The position numbers and the translations under genes are program-made. Shown here piece after piece: positions 1 through 6,714 of a stretch of 44,271 nucleotides of DNA (positions are counted from its first letter, which is position 1; each line of letters begins with the position of its first letter). The notes below the pieces were generated by a model, which worked only from the letters and a program-made list of their open reading frames with translations, had not been told where the DNA came from and ran no database searches. The stretch comes from Gammaproteobacteria bacterium (GTDB lineage: Bacteria; Pseudomonadota; Gammaproteobacteria; Pseudomonadales; Pseudohongiellaceae): positions 1 to 44,271 of the forward strand of contig JAURLQ010000074.1 of NCBI GenBank assembly GCA_030831125.1. Reading direction: 5' to 3'.

Positions 1-428
1 GGAACATCACGATAACCGACAATGCGCACCCACTCATGTTCCAGCAAGGTCTGGACAATCTGGGTACTCACGGCTACTCCGCGAATCTTTTCGATATCGC
101 CGCGTGTGATGGGCTGTCGGTAGGCAATGATCGACAAGGTTTCCATCAGCGCTCTGGAATAACGCTGGGGTTTTTCCTCCCAGAGTCTGCCAATCCACTC
201 ACTGAACTCCTGGCGTACCTGGAAACGATAACCGGAGGCCACTTTTTTCAACTCGAAGCCGCGCTGCTGACAATCGGCCTCAATAGCTTCCAGCGCCTGT
301 TGCAGGGCTTCCTTTTCAGGACGTTCGTTTTCATTGAAGAGCGCTTCCATCCGGTCTAGCGGCAAGGGTTTTCCTGCCGCAAGCAGGGCACCTTCGATAA
401 TCTGTTTCAGTTTCTGTTCTTCAATCAT
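1..428 (-). CDS. scpB: Segregation and condensation protein ScpB (3' end beyond the window)
   Basis: The minus strand is open from an ATG at 428 to the window edge, giving about 142 residues of the N-terminal part. The protein starts MIEEQKLKQIIEGALLAAGK and continues with the stretch SIIAYRQPITRGDIEKIRGV, typical of the winged-helix domains of ScpB. In the family, ScpB dimers bind the kleisin ScpA and the SMC ATPase to compact and segregate the chromosome in the cytoplasm. The start codon overlaps the scpA stop in an ATGA arrangement, so translation is probably coupled. The C-terminus lies outside the window. Identification is confident from the sequence and from the scpA neighbour. Confidence 0.93.
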   Translation of the reverse strand, partial: MIEEQKLKQIIEGALLAAGKPLPLDRMEALFNENERPEKEALQQALEAIEADCQQRGFELKKVASGYRFQVRQEFSEWIGRLWEEKPQRYSRALMETLSIIAYRQPITRGDIEKIRGVAVSTQIVQTLLEHEWVRIVGYRDV

Positions 429-1339
429 GCGGAGCGGGCCTTGATATGTATGGGACCGAAATCCTCGGTCTGTGACAATTCAACAAGCGATTCCTTGATC
501 AGTTCCATGATGGCAAGAAACGTGACAACCACTCCCTGCCTTCCTTCATCCTTCATCAACAACGACATAAGAGGGGTAAAATGCTCTGCTGATACACGCA
601 GCAGTATCTGTGACATGCGTTCCCGAGTGGACAGATTCTGTCTCTGGATATGATGGCTTTCATTGAGATCGGCACGGCGCAGCACTTCGGCAAACGCCAT
701 GAGTATCTCTTCAAGTTCAACTTCAGGTTTGGGCATGGTCCGTTCCAGCTCAGGCGGCTGTGCACTACCCTGGAAAATATCCCTGTACATACGCGGCAAT
801 TCATCCACACGTTCAGCAACTTCGCGATAGCGTTCATATTCCTGCAATCGCAGAATAAGCAGCGCTCTGGGATCTTCCTCGTCTTCCTCTTCCTCACTGG
901 AACGGGGTAACAAGATGCGGGATTTGATCTCTGCCAGCATGGCAGCCATCACCAGATACTCTGCGGCCAGCTCGAACTGGGATGCTTCCATCAGTTCCAC
1001 ATATGCAATGTACTGATCTGTAATCTCCGCCACATTGATATCGAGAATATCGATATTCTGCCGCTTGATCATGTACAACAGCAGATCCAGAGGACCTTCG
1101 AAGGCCTCCAGAAACACTTCAAGGGCTTCGGGAGGGATATAGAGGTCTTTCGGAATATCCGTTACTGCCTTGCCCGCTACAAAGGCAAAAGGCAGTTCTG
1201 CCTGGCGCGAACCGGACTCCTGTCTGGCCCGCAACAACAGGCTGCCATGATCATCATGATCCGGTGCTGGTTCCACTGGCCCTGAATCAGGATCTGATTG
1301 CGGTTGCTGCTGGTTCAAACTGTTGTCTGTTTCACTCAT
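425..1339 (-). CDS. scpA: Segregation and condensation protein ScpA (kleisin)
   Basis: 304 residues. After an acidic, probably disordered N-terminal extension of about 75 residues comes the ScpA core with FEGPLDLLLYMIKRQNIDIL and the helical stretch LAAEYLVMAAMLAEIKSRIL, both hallmark kleisin segments that contact SMC. The C-terminal winged helix follows, with VVVTFLAIMELIKESLVELSQ. ScpA bridges the SMC heads and recruits ScpB. It overlaps scpB by 4 bp and starts 18 bp after the trpS stop, so yciO-trpS-scpA-scpB probably form one transcription unit. The N-terminal extension is longer than in many homologues, but no better internal start with a clear ribosome site was seen. Confidence 0.95.
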   Translation of the reverse strand: MSETDNSLNQQQPQSDPDSGPVEPAPDHDDHGSLLLRARQESGSRQAELPFAFVAGKAVTDIPKDLYIPPEALEVFLEAFEGPLDLLLYMIKRQNIDILDINVAEITDQYIAYVELMEASQFELAAEYLVMAAMLAEIKSRILLPRSSEEEEDEEDPRALLILRLQEYERYREVAERVDELPRMYRDIFQGSAQPPELERTMPKPEVELEEILMAFAEVLRRADLNESHHIQRQNLSTRERMSQILLRVSAEHFTPLMSLLMKDEGRQGVVVTFLAIMELIKESLVELSQTEDFGPIHIKARSA

Positions 1340-1357
1340 GATTCTTGATCAGGTTTA

Positions 1358-2572
1358 CTAGCGGTAGTTCAGGCCCATGGCCTGTCTGACATCCTGCAGG
1401 GTATCACGAGCCATGTCCCTGGCTTTTTCAGTACCTTCGACAATCACACTGCGGACCAGATCCGGATTGCTCTCGTACTGCCGGGCGCGTTCCCTAATGG
1501 GATCCAGCTCTGCGGTAATGACATCTATAACAGGTTTCTTGCAGTCAAGGCATCCGATACCGGCACTGCGGCACCCCTGTTGCACCCAGTCACGGGTAGC
1601 CTGATCAGAAAAGATCTCATGAAACTGCCAGACAGGACAGAGTTCCGGGTTACCGGGATCGGTTTTTCGTACCCTGGCCGGATCTGTCTGCATGGTCCTG
1701 ATTTTCTTGCTCACATCATCATTATCTTCACGCAGTGTGATGATATTGTCATAGGACTTGGACATCTTGCGACCATCCAGGCCGGGCATCTTGGCCGCCT
1801 GGGTCAGTTTGGCCTGCGGTTCGGGCAGGATGATCTTGCCACCCCCTTCCAGGTAACCGAACAAACGCTCCCGGTCACCCACACTGATATTCTGCTGTTC
1901 ACCCAAAAGGGCCTGTGCTCTTTCCAGAGACTCCTGATCGCCCTGTTCCTGGTATTTGCGTCGCAGGTCTTCGTACAATCGGGCGAATTTCTTGCCCATC
2001 TTCGCTATCGCGGATTTGGCAGCATCTTCGTAATCAGGCTCCTTGCCATAGAGATGATTGAATCTTCTGGCTACTTCCCTGGTCAGTTCTACATGGGCTA
2101 CCTGATCGGCTCCCACTGGAACCAGCCCTGCCCTGTAAATCAGGATGTCAGCACTCTGCAGCAAGGGATATCCCAGAAAACCATAGGTATCGATTTCCCT
2201 GTCTTTGAGATTTTCCTGCATGTCCTTGTAACTTGGTACGCGCTCCAGCCATCCCAGCGGTGTCATCATGGAAAGCAGCAAATGCAGTTCCGCGTGTTCA
2301 GGCACTCTCGATTGCACAAACAGGGTAGCAGCACTGGGGGAAACCCCAGCCGCGAGCCAGTCAATTACCATGTCCCAGATACTTTCTTCGATGAACTGGG
2401 GATTTTCATAATGCGTGGTTAGTGCGTGCCAGTCGGCAACAAAGAAATAGCACTCATACTCGTGTTGAAGCTTTATCCAGTTGTGAATGACACCGTACAG
2501 ATGCCCGAGATGAAGGCGTCCGGTCGGACGCATGCCCGACAGCACACGCCGCTGCGAATCAATGGAACTCAA
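1358..2572 (-). CDS. trpS: Tryptophanyl-tRNA synthetase with a four-Cys iron-sulfur-type motif
   Basis: 404 residues, a class I aminoacyl-tRNA synthetase that charges tRNA-Trp. The HIGH-type signature is HLGH at residues 21-24 and the KMSKS loop is at 269-273. It is longer than the E. coli enzyme (334 residues) because of an insert around residues 195-260. The tRNA-binding region has cysteines at 312, 334, 341 and 344, spaced C-x21-C-x6-C-x2-C. This is almost the spacing that holds a [4Fe-4S] cluster in Thermotoga maritima TrpRS (x22, x6, x2), so this is probably an iron-sulfur TrpRS. It lies between yciO and scpA on the same strand. Confidence 0.96.
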   Translation of the reverse strand: MSSIDSQRRVLSGMRPTGRLHLGHLYGVIHNWIKLQHEYECYFFVADWHALTTHYENPQFIEESIWDMVIDWLAAGVSPSAATLFVQSRVPEHAELHLLLSMMTPLGWLERVPSYKDMQENLKDREIDTYGFLGYPLLQSADILIYRAGLVPVGADQVAHVELTREVARRFNHLYGKEPDYEDAAKSAIAKMGKKFARLYEDLRRKYQEQGDQESLERAQALLGEQQNISVGDRERLFGYLEGGGKIILPEPQAKLTQAAKMPGLDGRKMSKSYDNIITLREDNDDVSKKIRTMQTDPARVRKTDPGNPELCPVWQFHEIFSDQATRDWVQQGCRSAGIGCLDCKKPVIDVITAELDPIRERARQYESNPDLVRSVIVEGTEKARDMARDTLQDVRQAMGLNYR

Positions 2573-2596
2573 GCTTTACTCCTGGAAACTGCAATT

Positions 2597-2614
2597 GCCG
2601 GAAGTTATTCCGGC
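2597..2614. repeat. Perfect 7-bp stem hairpin between yciO and trpS
   Basis: GCCGGAA, a GTTA loop, then TTCCGGC form a perfect small hairpin in the 127-bp gap between the yciO stop and the trpS start. No T-run follows on either strand, so it is not a classical terminator. It would sit in the 5' leader of trpS if that gene is read from the yciO promoter. It could be an RNA-stability hairpin or a weak attenuator; nothing in the sequence decides. Confidence 0.5.
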
Positions 2615-2699
2615 TGTGAGGGTAATACGCTGATTTTCCCCCGGAAAAGGTCTGATTATACCGACAAAATCCTCCCCCTTGTGAAAGGATTTTCCATTA

Positions 2700-3320
2700 T
2701 TATTCAAAGGGCTGGGGATCACCCTTGCCGATCCTGAGAATTTCGGGAGCGCCCTCTTCAAGTCCTATCACAGTGGTCGCTTCACGGCCACAGAATCCGG
2801 AATCGATGATGATATCCACATGATGTTTCAGCCGGGTTTCAATTTCTTCCATATCAGACAGTGGTTCGTCCTCACCCGGCATGATCAGACTGCTGCTCAT
2901 GATGGGGGCATTGAGCTCTGCAAGAAGTGCTGCCACAACCGGGTGATCGGGAACTCTTATACCAATGGTTTTCTTTTTGGGATGCTGCAGCAGTCTTGGC
3001 ACTTCGGAAGTGGCTTTGAGAATGTAGGTGTAGGGAGCAGGTGTATATGCCTTGAGCAATCGATATGAGGAATTGTCAACTCTGGCGTAGGTCGCAATCT
3101 CGGAAAGATCACGACACACGAGGGTGAAATTGTGCATCTTGTCCACTTGCCTGATCCGCACCACTCTTTCCATGCCTGACTTGTTGCCCACGGCACAGCC
3201 AAGTGCATAGGCAGAATCGGTCGGATAGACGATCACACCACCATCGCGAATACATTCAACTGCCAGATGAATGAGTCGCAATTGGGGGTTGTCCGGATGG
3301 ATTTGCAGTACCTGGGTCAT
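2700..3320 (-). CDS. yciO: YciO, Sua5/YciO/YrdC-family protein
   Basis: 206 residues from the ATG at 3320, the same length as E. coli YciO. The Sua5/YrdC fold is shown by GGVIVYPTDSAYALGCA near the N-terminus, KMHNFTLVCRDLSEIATYA, and TIGIRVPDHPVVAALL with PIMSSSL. TsaC/Sua5 members make threonylcarbamoyl-AMP for the t6A modification of tRNA. The physiological role of the YciO branch is less certain, and this sequence (KMHNF, GCAVGNKSGMERV) fits YciO better than TsaC. The open frame extends upstream to 3428, but that stretch has no good start and no family similarity. It heads the presumed yciO-trpS-scpA-scpB unit. Confidence 0.88.
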   Translation of the reverse strand: MTQVLQIHPDNPQLRLIHLAVECIRDGGVIVYPTDSAYALGCAVGNKSGMERVVRIRQVDKMHNFTLVCRDLSEIATYARVDNSSYRLLKAYTPAPYTYILKATSEVPRLLQHPKKKTIGIRVPDHPVVAALLAELNAPIMSSSLIMPGEDEPLSDMEEIETRLKHHVDIIIDSGFCGREATTVIGLEEGAPEILRIGKGDPQPFE

Positions 3321-3487
3321 AACGGGGTCGTGCCAAAAAACCGGTGAGACTACCACAGAGCGCCTGGCATGGCATGTGGAGCAAATGGAATCTCCCGGAC
3401 AAAACTTGAAAATCGAAAGGACAACCATTCAAACGCCTGTAAAACTTCAAAGGACACCCATTTCAAGGTCAGTGGCACCCGTCTTCC

Positions 3488-3610
3488 CAGGGTGAGTCAG
3501 CTCGCTCGCTTCCGCTGCCCAGCCATCCGGCAAAGCCGAATGTCGTTCAGACTTCGCATGAAGCTGACGCTTCACAAACGCTCGTCTTCACCCTCGCCTG
3601 ACTCACCCTG
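3488..3610. repeat. Noncoding segment bounded by a 13-bp inverted repeat
   Basis: CAGGGTGAGTCAG at 3488-3500 is exactly inverted as CTGACTCACCCTG at 3598-3610, and the latter recurs at 3829-3841. Inside is a smaller hairpin, TGAAGC-TGAC-GCTTCA at 3559-3574. The 640-bp gap between yciO and yciB (3321-3959) shows no convincing gene; its short open frames have no family signature and no ribosome site. Confidence 0.6.
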
Positions 3611-3638
3611 TGCATCCATATATACCTCAATGTGTGGG
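3586..3638 (+). repeat. Direct repeat copy 1 (about 52 bp)
   Basis: This stretch begins CTTCACCCTCGCCTGACTCA and ends CTCAATGTGTGGG. It recurs at 3818-3869 with one deletion and one substitution. Weaker similarity continues past both copies (a TATCCTC block and a GAAGA block), so an ancestral duplication of about 80 bp is likely. Confidence 0.85.
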
Positions 3639-3680
3639 TATCCCAATCAATATCCTCTCAAATTCCAGAAGATCTGGACT

Positions 3681-3793
3681 GAGGCTGTGTTGCAATAATA
3701 GCTTGAGCGACCGTCTGCGGCATGGAGGCCGCAGTCGAGCCCATATGGATGTGTTCACGGCGTGTCGCGAAAATATTATTGCAACACAGCCTC
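3681..3793. mobile_element. MITE-like element with perfect 20-bp terminal inverted repeats
   Basis: GAGGCTGTGTTGCAATAATA at 3681-3700 is matched perfectly in reverse complement at 3774-3793. The 73-bp interior contains a hairpin, CTGCGGC-ATGGAG-GCCGCAG. The element is 113 bp and has no coding capacity. The ends resemble insertion-sequence termini of the GGCTCTGTTGCAA type (recollection of IS6/IS5-like ends, not a search). No target-site duplication is obvious next to the arms. It lies between the two 52-bp direct repeats. Most likely it is a non-autonomous element moved by a transposase encoded elsewhere; a bidirectional RNA hairpin is the alternative. Confidence 0.65.
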
Positions 3794-3817
3794 TTTCGAT
3801 TGTTATCAAGCGCTTTT

Positions 3818-3869
3818 CTTCACCCCGCCTGACTCACCCTGTGCATCCATATATACCTCAGTGTGTGGG
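3818..3869 (+). repeat. Direct repeat copy 2 (about 52 bp)
   Basis: Second copy of the block at 3586-3638, starting CTTCACCCCGCCTGACTCAC. The identical core GCATCCATATATACCTCA lies in both. The two copies flank the 113-bp inverted-repeat element. Confidence 0.85.
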
Positions 3870-3959
3870 CGCCCTTCATATATCCTCAAGTAAAGCTCCG
3901 AAGAGACCTTCTCTGCCATTTCCTATACCATTGCGCCTCCGGAACATTACAGGTTGCCC

Positions 3960-4562
3960 ATGAAAGCCTTTCTTGAATACATCCCGCTGATTTTCTTCCT
4001 GGTCTTCTACAAGATGGAAGAAAGGGTCGTTACCCTGCTCGGTTATGAACTGACCATAGGAGGCATATACAGCGCAACGGCGGTGCTGATTGCCGGCACA
4101 ATACTGATCTATGGCGCAATGTGGATCAAGGATGGTTCCCTGACTCGCATGCAGTGGATCGTCGTGGGAGCAGTGATCATTTTTGGCAGCTCAACCCTGC
4201 TCTTGCGCTCCGAAGACATTCTCAAATGGAAAGCACCAGCCGTGAACTGGATACTTGCACTGGTATTTCTGGGCAGTCAGTTCATCGGAGAACAGAACAT
4301 GGCAAAAAACATGTTCGGGCACCTTGTGAACATGCCGAATGAGCGCTGGACACGTCTCAACCTGGGATGGGCTTTGGTCTTTTTTGCCGTGGGGAGCAGC
4401 AACCTCTTTGTTGCCTTCACCTTTCACGACTACTGGGTAGACTTCAAGGTGTTTGGCAGTATGGGCATCCTGGTACTCGCTTCCGTTGCACAGATATTCT
4501 ACATCTACCCCTGGCTGGAAATGGATGAGACTGAAAAGGCATCAGAAGACAGCGAATCCTGA
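3960..4562 (+). CDS. yciB: YciB / septation protein A family inner-membrane protein
   Basis: 200 residues from the ATG at 3960; a TTG two codons upstream is a poorer start. The N-terminus MKAFLEYIPLIFFLVFYKME is typical of YciB/IspZ, followed by about five hydrophobic membrane segments and the family stretch QFIGEQNMAKNMFGH. In E. coli YciB is an inner-membrane protein linked to envelope integrity and the elongation/division machinery. It points away from yciO across the repeat-rich gap and ends 23 bp before the convergent cyclophilin gene. The acidic C-terminal tail is less conserved. Confidence 0.9.
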   Translation: MKAFLEYIPLIFFLVFYKMEERVVTLLGYELTIGGIYSATAVLIAGTILIYGAMWIKDGSLTRMQWIVVGAVIIFGSSTLLLRSEDILKWKAPAVNWILALVFLGSQFIGEQNMAKNMFGHLVNMPNERWTRLNLGWALVFFAVGSSNLFVAFTFHDYWVDFKVFGSMGILVLASVAQIFYIYPWLEMDETEKASEDSES

Positions 4563-4585
4563 GCTTGTGCCATCCCCCTGATCAG

Positions 4586-5191
4586 TCAGTCGGTCAGAGG
4601 CGCTTTCAGATTACTGAAATTGAAATCCAGTGTCCGGTTCCACTGGTAAACCTGGTCCTTCCTTCTTTCCAGAAATTTTTTCGCATCGCCGATAATGGTG
4701 ATTGATTCAATGGTGTCATTGATACGCAACTGTCTTATGACTTCTCTGCCAGACTGCACAAGCCCGAAGACGGTATGGGCACCGTTCAGATGGGGTGCTG
4801 AGGCAAAAGTAATGAAGAACTGGCTGCCATTGGTATTGGGGCCGGAATTTGCCATGGCCAGTATGCCTTCCTGGTTCAGTCGCAAGGCAATTTCATCCTC
4901 GAACTCATAGCCGGGACCGCCACTGCCATTGCCTCTGGGATCTCCCCCCTGGGCCATGAACCCATCCACGACACGATGAAACTTCAGCCCGTCATAGAAT
5001 CCTCTTGTTGCCAGATTCACAAAACTCGTGACAGTAAGGGGTGCAACCTGCCGATAAAGCAGAAATTCCATGGTGCCGCGATTGGTTACAATCACAGCAT
5101 AGAGTTCGTTGGGATCACGCTCCGGCGCTTCCTGGGCCGAAGCAGCCAGCGCTGTACAAAGCAGGCATATGGCAATCAACAGTCTTTTCAT
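4586..5191 (-). CDS. Periplasmic cyclophilin-type peptidyl-prolyl cis-trans isomerase
   Basis: 201 residues from the ATG at 5191, which gives a clean signal peptide ([20 protein letters not shown], cleavage after ASA). The cyclophilin domain fills the rest, with [39 protein letters not shown] and [12 protein letters not shown], which contain the active-site Arg, Phe, Gln and His positions. It should catalyse proline isomerisation during folding of exported proteins. A C-terminal extension of about 40 residues follows the domain. It lies 29 bp downstream of the hemD-family gene on the same strand and may be co-transcribed. PpiA-like in location, but it cannot be assigned to ppiA or ppiB. Confidence 0.9.
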   Translation of the reverse strand: MKRLLIAICLLCTALAASAQEAPERDPNELYAVIVTNRGTMEFLLYRQVAPLTVTSFVNLATRGFYDGLKFHRVVDGFMAQGGDPRGNGSGGPGYEFEDEIALRLNQEGILAMANSGPNTNGSQFFITFASAPHLNGAHTVFGLVQSGREVIRQLRINDTIESITIIGDAKKFLERRKDQVYQWNRTLDFNFSNLKAPLTD

Positions 5192-5220
5192 GATTTTCTC
5201 ACTCCTCAAACCGCGGTCGA

Positions 5221-6057
5221 TTATAAGGGATGCTCGCCTGTATTCTCAAAGTAACGTCCCAATGCTGTAACAAGTGGTTTCATGAACCAGGTGCGCTCTG
5301 GCATGACCGCTACGGTGTAGCCGGCAGCTTCAAGCTGATCCCTTACAACCGGTCCTACTGCTGCTATAACGGTTTTCTCCAGTCCCTGACGCAGCTCTTG
5401 CCCGATCCCCCGAGCCGTGGCAACCGTTTGTAAACGCTTGAACTGGGGCTGGGATGTAAAAGCTACAGCATCTATCACACCGCTTTGCAGAATGTGAATG
5501 AAATCCACAACCCGGTTTTCATCTTCCCTGTTAGCATAGACATAGGGCGCAACCGTATCGATTATTGCCCCTGCCTTGCCCAGTGCACTGATCAGCTTCA
5601 GATTGGGTTCCTCACCATACAACTGTACGCCAATCCTGCAGTTTTGCAGATTTATGCCAGCCAGCGTGGCAATAACGCCGTCTGTGGTCGGCTCCCGGGC
5701 AGCAATAGTGTCTGACAAACCCAGTTCGCGGGCAGCCCGTGCAGGCTTGGGACCCCGGCACAAGAGTGAAGTCCGGGTCAAAGTAACGATAAAAGGCTCA
5801 GCAAGATGATTGGTCCGGGCAAGACTGAAAAGACGCCTGAGTCCTTCACCGGTCAACAGTATCAGCATTCTGGGTGGTTCCTGGATGAAGCGTTGAATCC
5901 AGCCCAGTACCGGCGCTGGATCCGGGGCATCCAGAATAGCGACAAGAGGCACTTTTGTTACATGTGCACCGCGTGCCAACAGCAATTCTTCCAGAATATC
6001 CTGCTGCCGCACCTCTCCTATTGCTACATTTTTGCCGCTCAGGCTGGTCAGTACCAT
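5221..6057 (-). CDS. Uroporphyrinogen-III synthase (HemD) family protein
   Basis: 278 residues, somewhat longer than E. coli HemD (246). The two-lobed HemD pattern is visible: the N-terminal stretch [21 protein letters not shown], then [14 protein letters not shown], then [14 protein letters not shown] and [18 protein letters not shown]. HemD closes hydroxymethylbilane to uroporphyrinogen III for haem, sirohaem and cobalamin. No hemC, hemX or nitrite-assimilation genes are adjacent, so this may be a second HemD-like copy rather than the main housekeeping enzyme. It is divergent from the small membrane-peptide gene at 6412 and shares with it a 354-bp intergenic region rich in TGTTACC-type sites. 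Confidence 0.75.
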   Translation of the reverse strand: MVLTSLSGKNVAIGEVRQQDILEELLLARGAHVTKVPLVAILDAPDPAPVLGWIQRFIQEPPRMLILLTGEGLRRLFSLARTNHLAEPFIVTLTRTSLLCRGPKPARAARELGLSDTIAAREPTTDGVIATLAGINLQNCRIGVQLYGEEPNLKLISALGKAGAIIDTVAPYVYANREDENRVVDFIHILQSGVIDAVAFTSQPQFKRLQTVATARGIGQELRQGLEKTVIAAVGPVVRDQLEAAGYTVAVMPERTWFMKPLVTALGRYFENTGEHPL

Positions 6058-6100
6058 GCCAGCAATACCTGAAAATCCAGGCAGCCAGCCCTTGGGGACT

Positions 6101-6130
6101 TGTTACCGACATTGCGGATCCCGGGTAACA
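6101..6130. promoter_or_regulatory. TGTTACC / GGTAACA site pair near hemD
   Basis: TGTTACC at 6101-6107 faces GGTAACA at 6124-6130, 44 to 73 bp upstream of the hemD-family start. These are two of six near-identical heptamers in 250 bp. The binding protein is unknown. Confidence 0.5.
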
Positions 6131-6181
6131 CTTGTAAAAAACCTTACAATTTTTCATGATAATTACCAATTTCGACAATTA

Positions 6182-6199
6182 AGTAACAAATGTGTTACC
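6182..6199. promoter_or_regulatory. AGTAACA-N4-TGTTACC inverted site
   Basis: AGTAACA at 6182-6188 and TGTTACC at 6193-6199 form an inverted pair. The arms GTAACA/TGTTAC are perfect, with AATG between them. It is part of the heptamer array in the hemD/small-peptide divergent region. Confidence 0.5.
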
Positions 6200-6282
6200 T
6201 GATCTTCACAATCATGCAGAATTCATCACTAAGGCTATGTTATTTAATAAGTTGGCGTGCCTGAGAAATCAAAAAAATACGT

Positions 6283-6304
6283 AAAAGTGACCTGGATCAC
6301 ACAA
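6283..6304. promoter_or_regulatory. CRP/Vfr-like binding site
   Basis: AAAAGTGACCTGGATCACAC with flanking A residues matches the cAMP-CRP consensus TGTGA-N6-TCACA with one mismatch in the left half (AGTGA at 6286-6290, TCACA at 6297-6301). Its centre is about 118 bp upstream of the small ORF start at 6412, which fits activation of a promoter beginning further downstream. No crp gene is in the window. Confidence 0.55.
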
Positions 6305-6318
6305 AATATCTCAAGGTT

Positions 6319-6348
6319 TGTTACCAATAGCGGTAACACTGTGTTACC
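6319..6348. promoter_or_regulatory. Triple operator-like motif TGTTACC-N6-GGTAACA-N3-TGTTACC
   Basis: Three heptamers lie in alternating orientation at 6319-6325, 6332-6338 and 6342-6348. The last two form a 17-bp palindrome, GGTAACAC-T-GTGTTACC. They sit 15 bp after the CRP-like site and 64 bp before the small ORF, a position typical of an operator overlapping a promoter. The half-site equals that of E. coli GntR (TGTTACC/GGTAACA), but the spacing does not. Confidence 0.6.
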
Positions 6349-6411
6349 ATGCGCCCCGCATTCTTACCAAGGATGCATATTTTAATCATCTGATCTTAAA
6401 AGGAGCTGTAG

Positions 6412-6522
6412 ATGAGCGTTAAATTCAAAGACCCCGAAGTTGTAGCTGAAGTTGCATGGTCAGTGTGCCTGTCCATCGTATTGTTGGCAGTACCTGTAGT
6501 AACTCTCTACGCTTCACTCTGA
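6412..6522 (+). CDS. Small 36-residue membrane peptide, unrecognised
   Basis: The ORF starts with ATG at 6412, seven bases after a strong AAAGGAG ribosome site (6398-6404), and stops at TGA 6520-6522. The product begins MSVKFKDPEVVAEVAWSV and ends LAVPVVTLYASL. It has a charged, possibly amphipathic head of about 13 residues followed by one hydrophobic segment of about 20 residues, so a single-pass inner-membrane peptide is likely. I recognise no family. It has no conserved His as in light-harvesting peptides and does not resemble CydX or TorE/NapE. The upstream CRP-like site and triple operator motif suggest a strongly regulated gene. It could be an accessory subunit of a respiratory or transport complex; that is a guess. 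Confidence 0.6.
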   Translation: MSVKFKDPEVVAEVAWSVCLSIVLLAVPVVTLYASL

Positions 6523-6594
6523 ATGCAGTCCCGGGACCAGAAACAGGACCTCCCCTCCTCCGTATCCTGTCCCATCCAGCCTGCAGACCGCGCC

Positions 6595-6623
6595 GCAGCC
6601 TGAGCCGAAAAGCTCATGGCTGC
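6595..6623. other. Long hairpin downstream of the small peptide gene
   Basis: GCAGCC-T-GAGC, a CGAAAA loop, then GCTC-AT-GGCTGC form a 10-bp stem with small internal asymmetries, 73 bp after the small ORF stop. Only a weakly T-rich stretch (ATTGTTGTCC) follows after 16 bases, so it is at best an imperfect terminator. It could also protect the 3' end of the short mRNA. The stretch 6523-6714 otherwise holds no gene that I can see. Confidence 0.4.
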
Positions 6624-6714
6624 TGCAAAGTCAGTATTGTTGTCCTTCCTTGATTGAATTGTTGCCCATACTGGCCATGAATCATGGCACTTATCTGGTC
6701 AGCTGAGACGCTGG

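Noticed and set aside
3369-3963. Open frames of about 110 codons in the yciO-yciB gap
   Set aside because: They encode low-complexity, repeat-derived peptides (HPYIPQCVG appears twice because of the direct repeat), with no start signals.
6319-6348. Operator for a GntR/IdnR-type gluconate repressor (LacI family)
   Set aside because: The half-sites TGTTACC and GGTAACA match, but LacI-family operators need the halves to abut with a central CG pair; here they are 6 bp apart or in the opposite order. The site is also 31 kb from the gluconate genes.
6523-6600. Second short ORF directly after the 36-residue peptide (about 26 codons)
   Set aside because: The product is Pro/Gln/Asp-rich without any segment character, and no ribosome site precedes the ATG at 6523.
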